A stretch of 21,622 nt of DNA, from NCBI GenBank assembly GCA_030671165.1, contig DAOVAG010000003.1:1-21622 (forward strand). The letters run 5' to 3'. The notes under the pieces were generated by a model, which ran no database searches, was not told the DNA's origin, and was given only the letters and a program-made list of their open reading frames with translations. The translations under genes were made by a program, and so were the position numbers. Positions 14,769-21,622 of this stretch are shown piece after piece. Origin of the DNA: Candidatus Bathyarchaeota archaeon. GTDB lineage: Archaea; Thermoproteota; Bathyarchaeia; RBG-16-48-13; GCA-020355125. Position 1 is the stretch's first letter; each line of letters opens with the position of its first letter.

Positions 14769-15560
14769 ATGAACATGGGAAAAAAAAGGAGATTAGAGAG
14801 AATTTTCAGAGAGGACGGTAAATCAGTAATAGTTCCAATGGACCACGGAGTCACACTCGGCCCAGTTAGAGGGTTAATAAATATGCAGGAGATTATTGAT
14901 AAATTAGTGCTAGGGGGAACCGATGGTATTGTTCTTCATAAAGGCATTGCACAAAAAATAGAAACTCGTGGAATGGGTCTTATAACTCACTTGTCAGCCA
15001 GTACAGAACTGAGTCCAGATCCCCTGTGGAAAGTTCAAGTCTGTAGTGTAGCGCATGCAGTAAAGTTAGGTGCAGATGGTATTTCAATTCATGTAAATGT
15101 AGGAGCTCCAAGAGAGGGGGAAATGTTAACGGATATGGCTTTAATTGCTGATGAATGCGAGGAATTTGGAATGCCCCTACTTGCTATGATGTATCCGCGG
15201 GGACCCAAGATTACCGATAGCAATGATGTAGAAATTATAAAGCATGTTGCAAGATTGGGAGCAGAATTGGGGGCAGATATTATCAAAACCAATTATACGG
15301 GTAGTCTAGAAACTTTTAAAGAGGTTGTGCAAAGCTGTCCTGTTCCCGTTGTAATCGCAGGTGGACCTAAACAGAAGAGTGATGAAGGTGTTTTAAAGAT
15401 GATTTATGACTCGATTCAAGCGGGAGGAGCAGGAGTCTCAATTGGTAGAAATACATTCCAACATGAAAACCCAATTTTAATGACTAAAGCTCTCTCAGCA
15501 TTAGTTCATAAAGGAGCAACTGTAGAAGAAGGTTTACTAATTCTCAGGGGAGTCAGATGA
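14769..15560 (+). CDS. aroA': 2-amino-3,7-dideoxy-D-threo-hept-6-ulosonate synthase (ADH synthase)
   Basis: An aldolase-type enzyme of the DhnA/class I FBP-aldolase-like family. It joins a ketofructose phosphate-derived unit with aspartate semialdehyde to form ADH, replacing DAHP synthase in archaea. Visible motifs are VPMDHGVTLGP, IVLHKGIAQ, MMYPRGPKI with its tyrosine, DIIKTNYTGS with the Schiff-base lysine, and VVIAGGPKQKSDEG plus the phosphate-binding GGAGVSIGRNTFQHENP. The assignment as ADH synthase rather than fructose-bisphosphate aldolase rests on the DHQ synthase II gene overlapping directly downstream. ATG at 14769 has AAGGA upstream; GTG at 14757, overlapping the previous stop, is an alternative and would suit translational coupling. 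Confidence 0.9.
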   Translation: MNMGKKRRLERIFREDGKSVIVPMDHGVTLGPVRGLINMQEIIDKLVLGGTDGIVLHKGIAQKIETRGMGLITHLSASTELSPDPLWKVQVCSVAHAVKLGADGISIHVNVGAPREGEMLTDMALIADECEEFGMPLLAMMYPRGPKITDSNDVEIIKHVARLGAELGADIIKTNYTGSLETFKEVVQSCPVPVVIAGGPKQKSDEGVLKMIYDSIQAGGAGVSIGRNTFQHENPILMTKALSALVHKGATVEEGLLILRGVR

Positions 15561-16651
15561 GAGAGTTTTGGATTGAAATTGAGAGTTCAATGACAAATGA
15601 GCTTAAAAAAGAGTTACTAAGAGCCTCTGAAGACCTGTGTGATGTAATAGTTTTAAGTGAAGCAGACATTCATCTTAGGAAATCGTGTACAAATCTTATA
15701 GCCTCCCCTGTTGATGGCGACATCCAAATAATAGGAGAGGAAATGATTAATCAGATCGAGATATTAAAGAAACAACAAAGAACACTATGCTTAAAGTTAT
15801 TAGTTAAAGATAGGGATGACGAAGCTAAAGCTGTGAAAGCGGCAGAGAGCGGGGTTGATTACATTATTGTTATTTGTCCAAACTGGAAAATCATTCCTCT
15901 TGAAAATTTGATAGCTAAAACAAATAAAAAGACAAAGCTTCTCGCAGAGGTAGTGGATGCAAAAGAAGCAAAAATTGCTGTTGAAATCCTTGAATTGGGA
16001 GTTGATGGTGTTGTCCTTAAAACAGATAATCCAAAGGAAATAGAAGCAACAGCAAGAGTTCTGAAAAGTATTGTGAGTCTACCTGAAATTGAAGATGAAA
16101 ATCAAAAAATTGAGTTAACAACGGTTAAGATTCTGAATTCTAAGCAATTGAGTATGGGATTACGAGTATGTATTGATACGTGTGACATTATGACACAGGG
16201 AGAGGGGATGCTTATTGGTTGTCAATCCTCAGGACTCTTTTTAATTCAAGCTGAGGTTGAGAAGAATCCGCATGTAGAACCTCGCCCCTTTAGAGTAAAC
16301 GCAGGTCCCGTCTCTTTGTACATTCTCGATTCAGATAATAAGACGCGTTACTTATCGGAGTTAAAAGCGGGAGATGAAGTATTGGCAGTTAATAGGAAGG
16401 GAGATTTTCGAAAAGTTGTAATAGGTCGATTAAAGATTGAAAGAAGACCTCTGACACTCATTGAAGCTGAAATGGATGGATATAGAATGAAAACAATCGT
16501 ACAAAATGCAGAGACAGTTCGATTTGTAACCAAAGACGGTTCTATATCGGTTAATGAACTAAATAAAAATGATGAAGTGTTAGCTTTTCGTCAGCTTGGA
16601 GGGAGACATTTTGGAGTTCTTGTTCAAGAGGAGTCTGTTACAGAAAGATGA
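15557..16651 (+). CDS. aroB': 3-dehydroquinate synthase II (archaeal AroB')
   Basis: A 364-residue enzyme that converts ADH by NAD-dependent oxidative deamination and cyclisation to 3-dehydroquinate; it is unrelated to bacterial AroB. Hallmarks are the N-terminal EFWIEI with a divergent barrel-like half (GVDYIIVICPNWKIIPLENLIA at about 95-116) and the conserved C-terminal half, MGLRVCIDTCDIMTQGEGMLIGCQSSGLFLIQAE followed by PRPFRVNAGPVSLYIL and LSELKAGDEVLAVN. Its ATG overlaps the preceding TGA (ATGA), and its own stop overlaps the next start in the same way, which argues for coupled translation. Confidence 0.94.
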   Translation: MREFWIEIESSMTNELKKELLRASEDLCDVIVLSEADIHLRKSCTNLIASPVDGDIQIIGEEMINQIEILKKQQRTLCLKLLVKDRDDEAKAVKAAESGVDYIIVICPNWKIIPLENLIAKTNKKTKLLAEVVDAKEAKIAVEILELGVDGVVLKTDNPKEIEATARVLKSIVSLPEIEDENQKIELTTVKILNSKQLSMGLRVCIDTCDIMTQGEGMLIGCQSSGLFLIQAEVEKNPHVEPRPFRVNAGPVSLYILDSDNKTRYLSELKAGDEVLAVNRKGDFRKVVIGRLKIERRPLTLIEAEMDGYRMKTIVQNAETVRFVTKDGSISVNELNKNDEVLAFRQLGGRHFGVLVQEESVTER

Positions 16652-17331
16652 TAATTAAGGTCTGTGCAGTTGTAACGGCCACGAATATACCCGATGTAAA
16701 ATGGATGGTTGAGAAAGCAGAGCAGTGTAATGCTGATATTATAGAGATAAGAATGGATTACCTTTCAGAGAAATTTAAAGTGGAAGAAATAAGAAAGTTA
16801 ACATCACTTCCATTAATCGCTACTAATCGTCTCCACGAAGAGGGAGGATTTTTTCGAGGTTTAAATAAGGAGCGGGTTAAAATATTATTAGATGCTGCAG
16901 CAGCCGGCTTCGACTACATTGACATTGAACTAATGGCGAACAATTCGAGGAAAATCGTTAAGAATATCAAAGCGTTGGGTGCAGAAAGCATCGTTTCTCA
17001 CCACATATTTACATTGACACCGAGACTGTCAGAAATCACAAAAATCTATGAAAGAGAGTTAAGTATAAAAGGTGATATTTGTAAAATAATCACAACAGCA
17101 AAAAAAATTGAGGATAATCTAACATGCCTTAACTTTGTAGTTGAAGCATCAAAATCAAATAATGTCATCTGTTTCTGTATGGGAAAGCAGGGAATAATTT
17201 CCAGATTACTTTCCCCCGTATTAGGAGGTTACATTACATATGCTTCTATTGGAAGAGGAAAAGAGTCAGCTGAGGGTCAATTAACAGTTGCAGAAACAAA
17301 AAAGTTTTACGAGTTGATCAACAAAAATTGA
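16648..17331 (+). CDS. aroD: 3-dehydroquinate dehydratase, type I
   Basis: A 227-residue class I dehydroquinase that dehydrates 3-dehydroquinate to 3-dehydroshikimate through a Schiff base. The substrate-binding EIRMDYL (33-39), RLHEEGGFFRG, YIDIEL, the general-base histidine in SHHIF (His119) and the Schiff-base lysine in GDICKIITTA (Lys146) are all in place, as is the C-terminal TYASIGRGKESAEGQLTV. The length is typical. The ATG overlaps the aroB' stop. Confidence 0.94.
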   Translation: MIIKVCAVVTATNIPDVKWMVEKAEQCNADIIEIRMDYLSEKFKVEEIRKLTSLPLIATNRLHEEGGFFRGLNKERVKILLDAAAAGFDYIDIELMANNSRKIVKNIKALGAESIVSHHIFTLTPRLSEITKIYERELSIKGDICKIITTAKKIEDNLTCLNFVVEASKSNNVICFCMGKQGIISRLLSPVLGGYITYASIGRGKESAEGQLTVAETKKFYELINKN

Positions 17332-18188
17332 TCTCGAAGATTAATAGTGAAACAAGACTCTATGGGGTTATTGGAGACCGTGTGGAACATTCATTTAGCC
17401 CTTTAATGCATAATGCTGCTTTCCAATTCCACGGTATAAACAGCGTCTATCTCACCCTTCAAGTAAAATCTCATGGTTTAGAGGACGCTATTAAAGGGAT
17501 TAAGAGTATGGGTATACTTGGAGTAAATGTAACAATACCTCACAAGATTTCAATAATGAAATATTTAGATGAGATTGATTCTAATGCAAAAAATATTGGA
17601 GCAGTGAATACGGTAATTAACAAAAATGGAAGATTGATAGGATACAACACAGACGGAGCCGGAGCTTTAGAAGCTTTAAAAATGGGAAATGGAAACCCGG
17701 CAGGAAAAAAAGTTATACTTTTGGGAGCTGGTGGAGCAGCTAGAGCCATATCCTTTTCGATCGCGCCTGTTGTTAGTAGATTGGTTGTACTTAATAGAAC
17801 AAGATCTAAAGCAACTTATCTAGTTAAAGCTATAAAAAAACGACTTAATATAGAGATAGTAGGAGAAGAATTAACAACTAGTAATCTTTCAAGGGAACTT
17901 ACAGACACTGAAGTGTTAATCAATACAACATCCGTTGGAATGTTCCCAAAGATTGAAGAAACACTTGTAGATAGAAACATTATTAAATCGCATATGGTTG
18001 TCTTCGATATAATCTATAACCCTCCAGAAACACGGCTTTTAAGAGAAGCAACAGCATCAGGTGCTAAGGTTATAAATGGGATAAATATGCTTGTAAACCA
18101 AGGTGCTCTATCCTTCAAACTTTGGGTCGGATTGAAACCACCTATCGATATAATGCTTAAAGCAATCAAGAGAGAATTAAGGGAATGA
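17328..18188 (+). CDS. aroE: Shikimate dehydrogenase
   Basis: A 286-residue NADP-dependent enzyme that reduces 3-dehydroshikimate to shikimate. The shikimate-binding serines in HSFSPLMHN (Ser22, Ser24), the catalytic lysine in VTIPHK (Lys73), the aspartate in NTDGAGALEAL (Asp109), the nucleotide-binding loop GAGGAARAI (133-141) with the NRT basic patch for NADP (VLNRTRSKA), and the NTTSVGM and GINMLVNQGALSF end are all present. It starts with TTG overlapping the aroD stop (TTGA), so it depends on coupled translation. Confidence 0.95.
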   Translation: MISKINSETRLYGVIGDRVEHSFSPLMHNAAFQFHGINSVYLTLQVKSHGLEDAIKGIKSMGILGVNVTIPHKISIMKYLDEIDSNAKNIGAVNTVINKNGRLIGYNTDGAGALEALKMGNGNPAGKKVILLGAGGAARAISFSIAPVVSRLVVLNRTRSKATYLVKAIKKRLNIEIVGEELTTSNLSRELTDTEVLINTTSVGMFPKIEETLVDRNIIKSHMVVFDIIYNPPETRLLREATASGAKVINGINMLVNQGALSFKLWVGLKPPIDIMLKAIKRELRE

Positions 18189-18192
18189 TAAG

Positions 18193-19068
18193 ATGGTTGG
18201 GTTTGGAACAGCTATAGCATATGGTGCAGTGACTATAATAAACGCTATAGCCACAGGTAAAGGAGCAGCCTTAGGAGTGAATCTTTGGACAAGAGCAAAC
18301 GTTCGATTGACAAGGGAGAAAGGAGTTGTTAATGGAAAAATTCTCTCGGAACCAAATGAGAATACAACACTAATTAAGGAATCTATATTAACTGTTCTAA
18401 AATACTTTCACGTTGAAAACAAATTTGGAGCTGAAGTAGAAACAGAGTCCAATATTCCAATAGCTAAAGGATTAAAAAGTAGCAGTGTAGCTTCAAACGC
18501 CTTAGTTTTAGCCACTATAGGAGCTCTAAGAAAAAATGTAGACGATTTCACCGTATTGAATCTGAGTGTAGATGCTTCAATTAAAGCTAAAACAACAATT
18601 ACCGGTGCTTTTGATGACGCAAGTGCATCCTTCTTTGGTGATATCACTTTAACTGATAACCTAAAAAGGACAATATTAAAGAGATTTACAATAAAAGAAG
18701 ACTTAACAGTTCTTCTTCACATTCCATCTGAGAAATCGTATACGTTTAAGTCTAATGTAGATAGGATGCGACTGATTGCTCCACAGATTAAAGTCGCTTT
18801 TCATGAGGCATTATCAGGTAATTATTGGACCGCATTGACAATGAATGGAATTTTATATGCAACTGCTTTAGGCTACGAACAGAAGCTAGCAATAGATGCG
18901 TTAGAAGCTGGCGCGTTAGCTTCTGGATTAAGCGGTAAAGGCCCTGCAACAGTTGCCATCGTATATGAAAATCAAATTGATAAGATTCTTGATGCTTGGC
19001 ACACCTATGAGGGTGAGATAATTCAAGGAAAAGTGAATCATGAAAAGGCTAGAATAACGGAGAAATAA
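18193..19068 (+). CDS. aroK: Shikimate kinase, archaeal GHMP type
   Basis: A 291-residue GHMP-superfamily kinase that phosphorylates shikimate; it is unrelated to the P-loop AroK of bacteria. The N-terminal GAVTIINAIATGKGAALG is followed by the ATP-binding loop PIAKGLKSSSVASNALVLAT (about 92-111), the GAFDDASASFFGDITLTDN motif (about 138-156) with its acidic residues, and the C-terminal glycine loop ALASGLSGKGPATVAIV. It begins 4 bases after aroE and closes the operon. EPSP synthase and chorismate synthase are not in the window, so the last two steps are encoded elsewhere. Confidence 0.93.
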   Translation: MVGFGTAIAYGAVTIINAIATGKGAALGVNLWTRANVRLTREKGVVNGKILSEPNENTTLIKESILTVLKYFHVENKFGAEVETESNIPIAKGLKSSSVASNALVLATIGALRKNVDDFTVLNLSVDASIKAKTTITGAFDDASASFFGDITLTDNLKRTILKRFTIKEDLTVLLHIPSEKSYTFKSNVDRMRLIAPQIKVAFHEALSGNYWTALTMNGILYATALGYEQKLAIDALEAGALASGLSGKGPATVAIVYENQIDKILDAWHTYEGEIIQGKVNHEKARITEK

Positions 19069-19116
19069 TAGTGACCATTACTAAAAAGATAGGTTTTCAA
19101 TAACAAACGATTTAAT

Positions 19117-19142
19117 GATTAAAATTTAATCCCAAACCCAAA
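19117..19142 (+). repeat. Dispersed repeat, copy 1
   Basis: It begins with the 15-base palindrome GATTAAAATTTAATC and continues CCAAACCCAAA. It matches copy 2 (21350-21375) at 22 of 26 positions. Beyond a T-rich insert, the following ACGCCT...CTCCCATAC also resembles the sequence after copy 2. Confidence 0.5.
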
Positions 19143-19157
19143 TTTTTTCTTTTTCTT
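19143..19157 (+). terminator. T-rich terminator of the aromatic operon
   Basis: TTTTTTCTTTTTCTT lies about 75 bases after the aroK stop. Archaeal RNA polymerase terminates on such T-tracts in the non-template strand, and no further gene of the operon follows. Confidence 0.45.
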
Positions 19158-19256
19158 ACGCCTATGCACTCCCATACTAAAATTTAATTCTAAATTATCT
19201 TGATAGTCTTAATTATGTATATACGTTATCAAGTCGTATGCTCCTTAAAAGTAAAA

Positions 19257-19279
19257 ATCTAGCTAGCTAATAAGAATTA
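19257..19279 (+). repeat. Imperfect direct repeat, left copy
   Basis: It contains ATCTAGCTAGCT followed by AATAAGAATTA. A near copy lies at 19756-19781, on the other side of the zincin gene. Confidence 0.4.
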
Positions 19280-19379
19280 CCTGTTTCAAGGGATTATCCA
19301 ACTTTTGGGTTAAGGAACGTATTTGGCTAAGCTTGGGCTTTGTATATCTAAAGTATGAATTTGACGAAGGGGACTACTT

Positions 19380-19727
19380 ATGTTGAATAGCGAATATCTG
19401 TTTAAAGCCAAGATCGTTCAAATGATTCTCACGAAAAAGAACATGGAAGCCATTAAAACACTGAGTCATCATTATAGTGTTGATATTCCACATCTGAAAG
19501 TTGGTATGCCCAAGAAGTATAGTAAGAACGTTGGATGTTATGTTTCTAAGACCAAGACCATCCATTTTATGAACCAGGAATATTTGAATAATCCATTCGT
19601 GATCCTTCATGAGTTTTATCATCATCTTCGAACACAAGGTAGAAGACATAGAGGTACAGAGAAATACGCCAACAGGTTTGCAGAAAAATTCATCGAAGCA
19701 TTCAACACTTTACAAGAAATGTCTTAA
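19380..19727 (+). CDS. Small HExxH zincin-like protein (ImmA/IrrE-like spacing)
   Basis: A 115-residue protein with a zinc-protease signature, VILHEFYHHL (about residues 74-83), followed 13 residues later by GTEKYANRFAEKF. The HExxH helix, then a glutamate and the AN-x-FA pattern, is the arrangement of ImmA/IrrE-type metallopeptidases, although the protein is shorter than most and lacks their DNA-binding partner domain. The N-terminal 70 residues (helical start, then YVSKTKTIHFMNQEYLNNP) resemble the strand layout of minimal zincins. ATG at 19380 has GAAGGGG 7 bases upstream. It stands alone between two imperfect direct repeats. ImmA relatives cleave repressors of mobile elements or act as stress sensors; the substrate here is unknown. 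Confidence 0.6.
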   Translation: MLNSEYLFKAKIVQMILTKKNMEAIKTLSHHYSVDIPHLKVGMPKKYSKNVGCYVSKTKTIHFMNQEYLNNPFVILHEFYHHLRTQGRRHRGTEKYANRFAEKFIEAFNTLQEMS

Positions 19728-19746
19728 CGTTATCTCTTCTATACCA

Positions 19747-19755
19747 TGTTTTTTT
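19747..19755 (+). terminator. T-tract after the zincin gene
   Basis: A seven-T run follows the stop codon by about 20 bases, suitable for archaeal termination. Confidence 0.35.
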
Positions 19756-19781
19756 ATCTAAGCTAGCTGCGATAAGAATTA
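19756..19781 (+). repeat. Imperfect direct repeat, right copy
   Basis: ATCTAAGCTAGCT, then GCG, then ATAAGAATTA: the same as the left copy except for a one-base and a two- to three-base insertion. It is followed by the 10-bp palindrome AGCACGTGCT at 19787-19796. Confidence 0.4.
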
Positions 19782-19784
19782 AGT

Positions 19785-19937
19785 TTAGCACGTGCTCCAT
19801 TTCTTGATCTTTTTGGCTCTTCTAATATTGTTGAATGAACTATTTCTAGCGATATGGCTTATAGTTAAAAGATTCAATTCATCTGCAATAGCTTCCGGAT
19901 CTACCCAAATAGATATAAATGAGATAAAATGAGGGAT
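19785..19937 (-). pseudogene. Protein-like open frame without a start, possible gene remnant
   Basis: Between a TAG (19938-19940) and a TAA (19785-19787) the minus strand is open for 50 codons with a plausible protein composition (WVDPEAIADELNLLTISHIA, then a basic RRAKKIKKW tail). It has no ATG or GTG, so it is more likely a fragment than a gene. No family is recognised. The rest of the 19728-20109 gap shows no other feature. Confidence 0.2.
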
Positions 19938-20124
19938 CTAAATAAGGAAGAATATTTAGTTAGTTAATACAATTTTTTTTAACCCAGTTTTTGAAGTAAA
20001 CACTTTTCACTTAATACAATAAAAATAAGAAGACTTAAAAAATTATCTTTTCGGTTCAATCCAGATATCAAGATAGAAATAAAATAACCTACCTCGGTCT
20101 ATTTGTATAGTGAGAGGAGATATA

Positions 20125-20322
20125 TTGCTCTGCGAGACCTGTGGAAGAGAAGTCGAAGTGCTTTATTCACTCATGATCAACCCATATAACATTTTTGGGT
20201 GCGAGAAGTGCCTTAAAGTGCTGAAAAACCTGATTAACCATTACCCAAAGTACAGTCGAGAGCGAATCGTACGTATATTGGAGGGGATAGTTGCTAAGCA
20301 AAAGATGACTGAAAAGTGGTGA
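20125..20322 (+). CDS. Small zinc-ribbon-like protein, probably truncated by frameshift
   Basis: A 65-residue frame beginning MLCETCGREVEVLYSL with two CxxC pairs (CETC at residues 3-6, CEKC about 26 residues later), the layout of a treble-clef or zinc-ribbon knuckle, followed by a basic helical segment (YPKYSRERIVRILEGIVAKQ). TTG at 20125 is preferred over GTG at 20110 because the GAGAGGAG stretch (20112-20119) then serves as ribosome site. The frame stops at a TGA just where the +1 frame continues with protein-like sequence (see the next entry). DNA or RNA binding is a guess; the family is not recognised. Confidence 0.5.
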   Translation: MLCETCGREVEVLYSLMINPYNIFGCEKCLKVLKNLINHYPKYSRERIVRILEGIVAKQKMTEKW

Positions 20323-20638
20323 GACAGGTAAAAAAGGCTACGCTAAACTAGATCCTGAAATCTTTGAGTTCTTAATAAATGAATATTCGATTCATGCTTT
20401 TCAGATACTCTATGTTGGAAATTCTCAAAAACATGATATAATCTGTATCTACAAAGCAGGTGTATAAGTTGCATAGTTAAATAGAAAAAATGAAAATCTA
20501 AACCTTGAAACATCAAAAACAAACTATGAACTTTCTCAGAATTGGAAGATAGCCCTCGATGATTACTTATCGTTTTATTTGAGAAATATTATAAAAATGA
20601 ATTTCAAAAAAATGCGATATTATATATATCTATTCTAA
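20313..20638 (+). pseudogene. Continuation of the zinc-ribbon gene in the +1 frame, interrupted by stops
   Basis: Skipping one A in the GAAAAG run near 20313-20316 joins the upstream frame to SGETGKKGYAKLDPEIFEFL and on through LYVGNSQKHDIICIYKAGV to a TAA at 20465-20467. After a second stop (TAG, 20474-20476) the same frame continues with ETSKTNYELSQNWKIALDDY to 20638. Neither piece has its own ATG start or ribosome site. The simplest reading is one gene of about 160 codons broken by a frameshift and two stops. A sequencing error could explain the frameshift but hardly all three lesions. The stretch 20639-20890 is AT-rich with nothing recognised. Confidence 0.4.
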
Positions 20639-20890
20639 AGTCTTCTTTTTATTCAAATTGATTTTTCGAATATCCACGTTAAAAATATTTATTTCTTTCT
20701 CATAAAATGGATCTTAACTGTTACTCTTTTCTTGTTAATACAGTTACATTAACTTTAGATTAAACCACAGTTTAAATTTATGATTGGATATAGTGTGTTA
20801 CTAAGGGTATCCATTTTGTTTTCCAATTTGGATGGTCAAATAAAAGATGATTTCCTTTTTATATTACGGATTATTGGAGTTGAAAAATAA

Positions 20891-21274
20891 ATGGTATTGA
20901 AGGAGTCTAATGAACAATATCGAATACTCTTTGAATCCACTCGTGATGGGATTATCATATCGGGACCTGAAGGTAATATATTATCTGCTAATCAGGTTGC
21001 AGCGGATATGATTGGTCTCAAGAAAAGGGAGGAACTGATTGGAAAATCTACAGCTGAATTCTATGCTGATCCAAATCAGAGAAAGACCGTATTTAAAGAG
21101 CTTATGAAGAAAGGATCTTTACAAGAATATGGCGTGACGTTAAAGAGAATAAATGGAGATCTTAGAAATGTTCTGGTCAATTTAACGCTTTTCAGAGACA
21201 AAGAAGGCAACATCTTACGAATAGACAGCATCTTCCGAGACATCACCGAACTTTATATATTCTTAGTGAGGTGA
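20891..21274 (+). CDS. Single PAS-domain protein
   Basis: A 127-residue protein made up almost entirely of one PAS/S-box domain: YRILFESTRDGIIISGPEGN (about residues 10-29), ILSANQVAADMIGLKKREELIGKS (about 30-53) and the closing strands VLVNLTLFRDKEGNILRIDSIFRDITE (about 94-120). PAS domains sense ligands, light or redox state and normally feed a kinase or another output domain; none follows here, the frame ending six residues after the domain (LYIFLVR). It may be a stand-alone sensor acting through a partner or the truncated front of a sensor kinase. The ATG follows GGAG by about 11 bases. There are no membrane segments. Confidence 0.8.
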   Translation: MVLKESNEQYRILFESTRDGIIISGPEGNILSANQVAADMIGLKKREELIGKSTAEFYADPNQRKTVFKELMKKGSLQEYGVTLKRINGDLRNVLVNLTLFRDKEGNILRIDSIFRDITELYIFLVR

Positions 21275-21580
21275 ATGATACATAAGTTTAAAGAATCTAC
21301 AAAATATTTCGTAAAGAAATATTCTATAAAATAGAGTTTTAAGTTTGATGATTAAATTTTAGTCCAAAATCCAAACGCCTCACCGTCACCCACACACATA
21401 GTCATGTATACACACTTTCTTTCATCTATACCGAGTGTACCCATAGCATACAACAACGAAAGACACAGGCTGATTGCTAAACTTTAAATTCTTTATAAGT
21501 TTTTTTATTATAATTAGATTTGACTTTCAACTTTTATAAAGAAAAGAATACAAAAGCGTAAAAAAAACGTGTTGATAGAA
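21275..21580. other. Intergenic region before the right edge
   Basis: No gene is seen. It contains copy 2 of the dispersed repeat (21350-21375), a T-tract near 21499-21507 and a box-like TTTATAAA at 21533-21540 that could drive the gene entering at the right edge. Confidence 0.4.
21350..21375 (+). repeat. Dispersed repeat, copy 2
   Basis: GATTAAATTTTAGTC followed by CAAAATCCAAA matches copy 1 (19117-19142) at 22 of 26 positions. The next bases, CGCCTCACCGTCACCCACAC, also resemble those following copy 1 once its T-rich insert is removed. Confidence 0.5.
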
Positions 21581-21622
21581 ATGACCACTATTATCGTAGA
21601 GGAGACCGAGAAGCTTGATGGG
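21581..21622 (+). CDS. Start of a gene cut by the right edge
   Basis: ATG at 21581 opens 14 codons, MTTIIVEETEKLDG, to the window edge. An in-frame GTG-TTG pair 9-12 bases upstream is an alternative start. A TATA-like TTTATAAA lies about 41-48 bases upstream. The piece is too short to identify, and it could be chance. Confidence 0.3.
   Translation, partial: MTTIIVEETEKLDG

Larger units (their letters stand above)
19069..19379. other. Intergenic region after the aromatic operon
   Basis: No gene is seen. It holds a palindrome-containing dispersed repeat (19117-19142), a T-rich tract at 19143-19157 likely to terminate the operon, the left copy of an imperfect direct repeat (19257-19279), and the promoter of the next gene: a box-like TTTGTATATC at 19339-19348 and a GAAGGGG ribosome site at 19366-19372. 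Confidence 0.5.

Noticed and set aside
19374..19649. 91-codon minus-strand frame opposite the zincin gene
   Set aside because: Shadow of the plus-strand gene, which has the HExxH motif, a ribosome site and sensible composition; the antisense product shows no family features.
1..21622. CRISPR array, IS transposase, rRNA genes
   Set aside because: No regularly spaced repeat-spacer pattern, no transposase or integrase motif and no rRNA sequence were found by eye; the only repeats are the two imperfect pairs listed.

Overview
The window reads as an AT-rich archaeal chromosome segment. The evidence is a block of archaea/eukaryote-type information genes (SRP54, Pus10, ribosomal protein L21e, RNA polymerase subunit Rpo4, DUF655, KsgA/Dim1), a deoxyhypusine synthase, the archaeal variant of the early shikimate pathway, a geranylgeranyl-reductase-type flavoprotein, a PAC2 proteasome-assembly-chaperone homologue, and a tRNA gene with an archaeal bulge-helix-bulge intron. 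Gene content and the frequent TTG/GTG starts suit a TACK-type archaeon, possibly Bathyarchaeia-like, but this placement is inference from gene content only.

Layout. 1-350: the 3' end of an unidentified gene entering from the left edge runs antisense into a tRNA-Phe(GAA) gene, which carries a 28-nt intron at the non-canonical position 30/31. 591-1684 (-): PAC2 protein preceded by a striking 12-cysteine protein built of four C-x6-C-x6-C units. 1773-3585 (+): aKMT-like methyltransferase and a GGR-family flavoprotein. 3703-4483: two divergent PadR-like regulators sharing one promoter region. 4540-5259 (+): TrmJ-type tRNA methyltransferase. 5458-10984 (-): the conserved archaeal translation/transcription cluster srp54-pus10-rpl21e-rpo4-DUF655-ksgA, with a 211-residue mini-intein splitting the P-loop of SRP54. 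11264-12208 (-): deoxyhypusine synthase. 12209-13331: a long stretch without a convincing gene, holding two short protein-like frames and a perfect 18-bp palindrome.

13332-19068 (+): a tightly overlapping operon for archaeal aromatic biosynthesis. It encodes aspartate kinase (which supplies aspartate semialdehyde), the two ADH-pathway enzymes that replace DAHP synthase and classical DHQ synthase, type I 3-dehydroquinase, shikimate dehydrogenase and GHMP-type shikimate kinase. Before the first gene lies a small frame with a TATA-like box, a strong GGAGG ribosome site and a GTG start. It encodes the 20-residue peptide MLFWRDWVFRGHRFYIFKKA, with 7 aromatic residues (2 Trp, 4 Phe, 1 Tyr). It is followed by competing RNA stems and U-tracts. 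This looks like an amino-acid-sensing leader-peptide attenuator in an archaeon and is the most interesting candidate in the window.

19069-21622 is an accessory-looking tail: a small HExxH zincin with ImmA/IrrE-like spacing flanked by imperfect direct repeats, a zinc-ribbon gene that appears broken by a frameshift and stops, a lone PAS domain, a dispersed roughly 26-bp repeat, and the first codons of a gene leaving the right edge.
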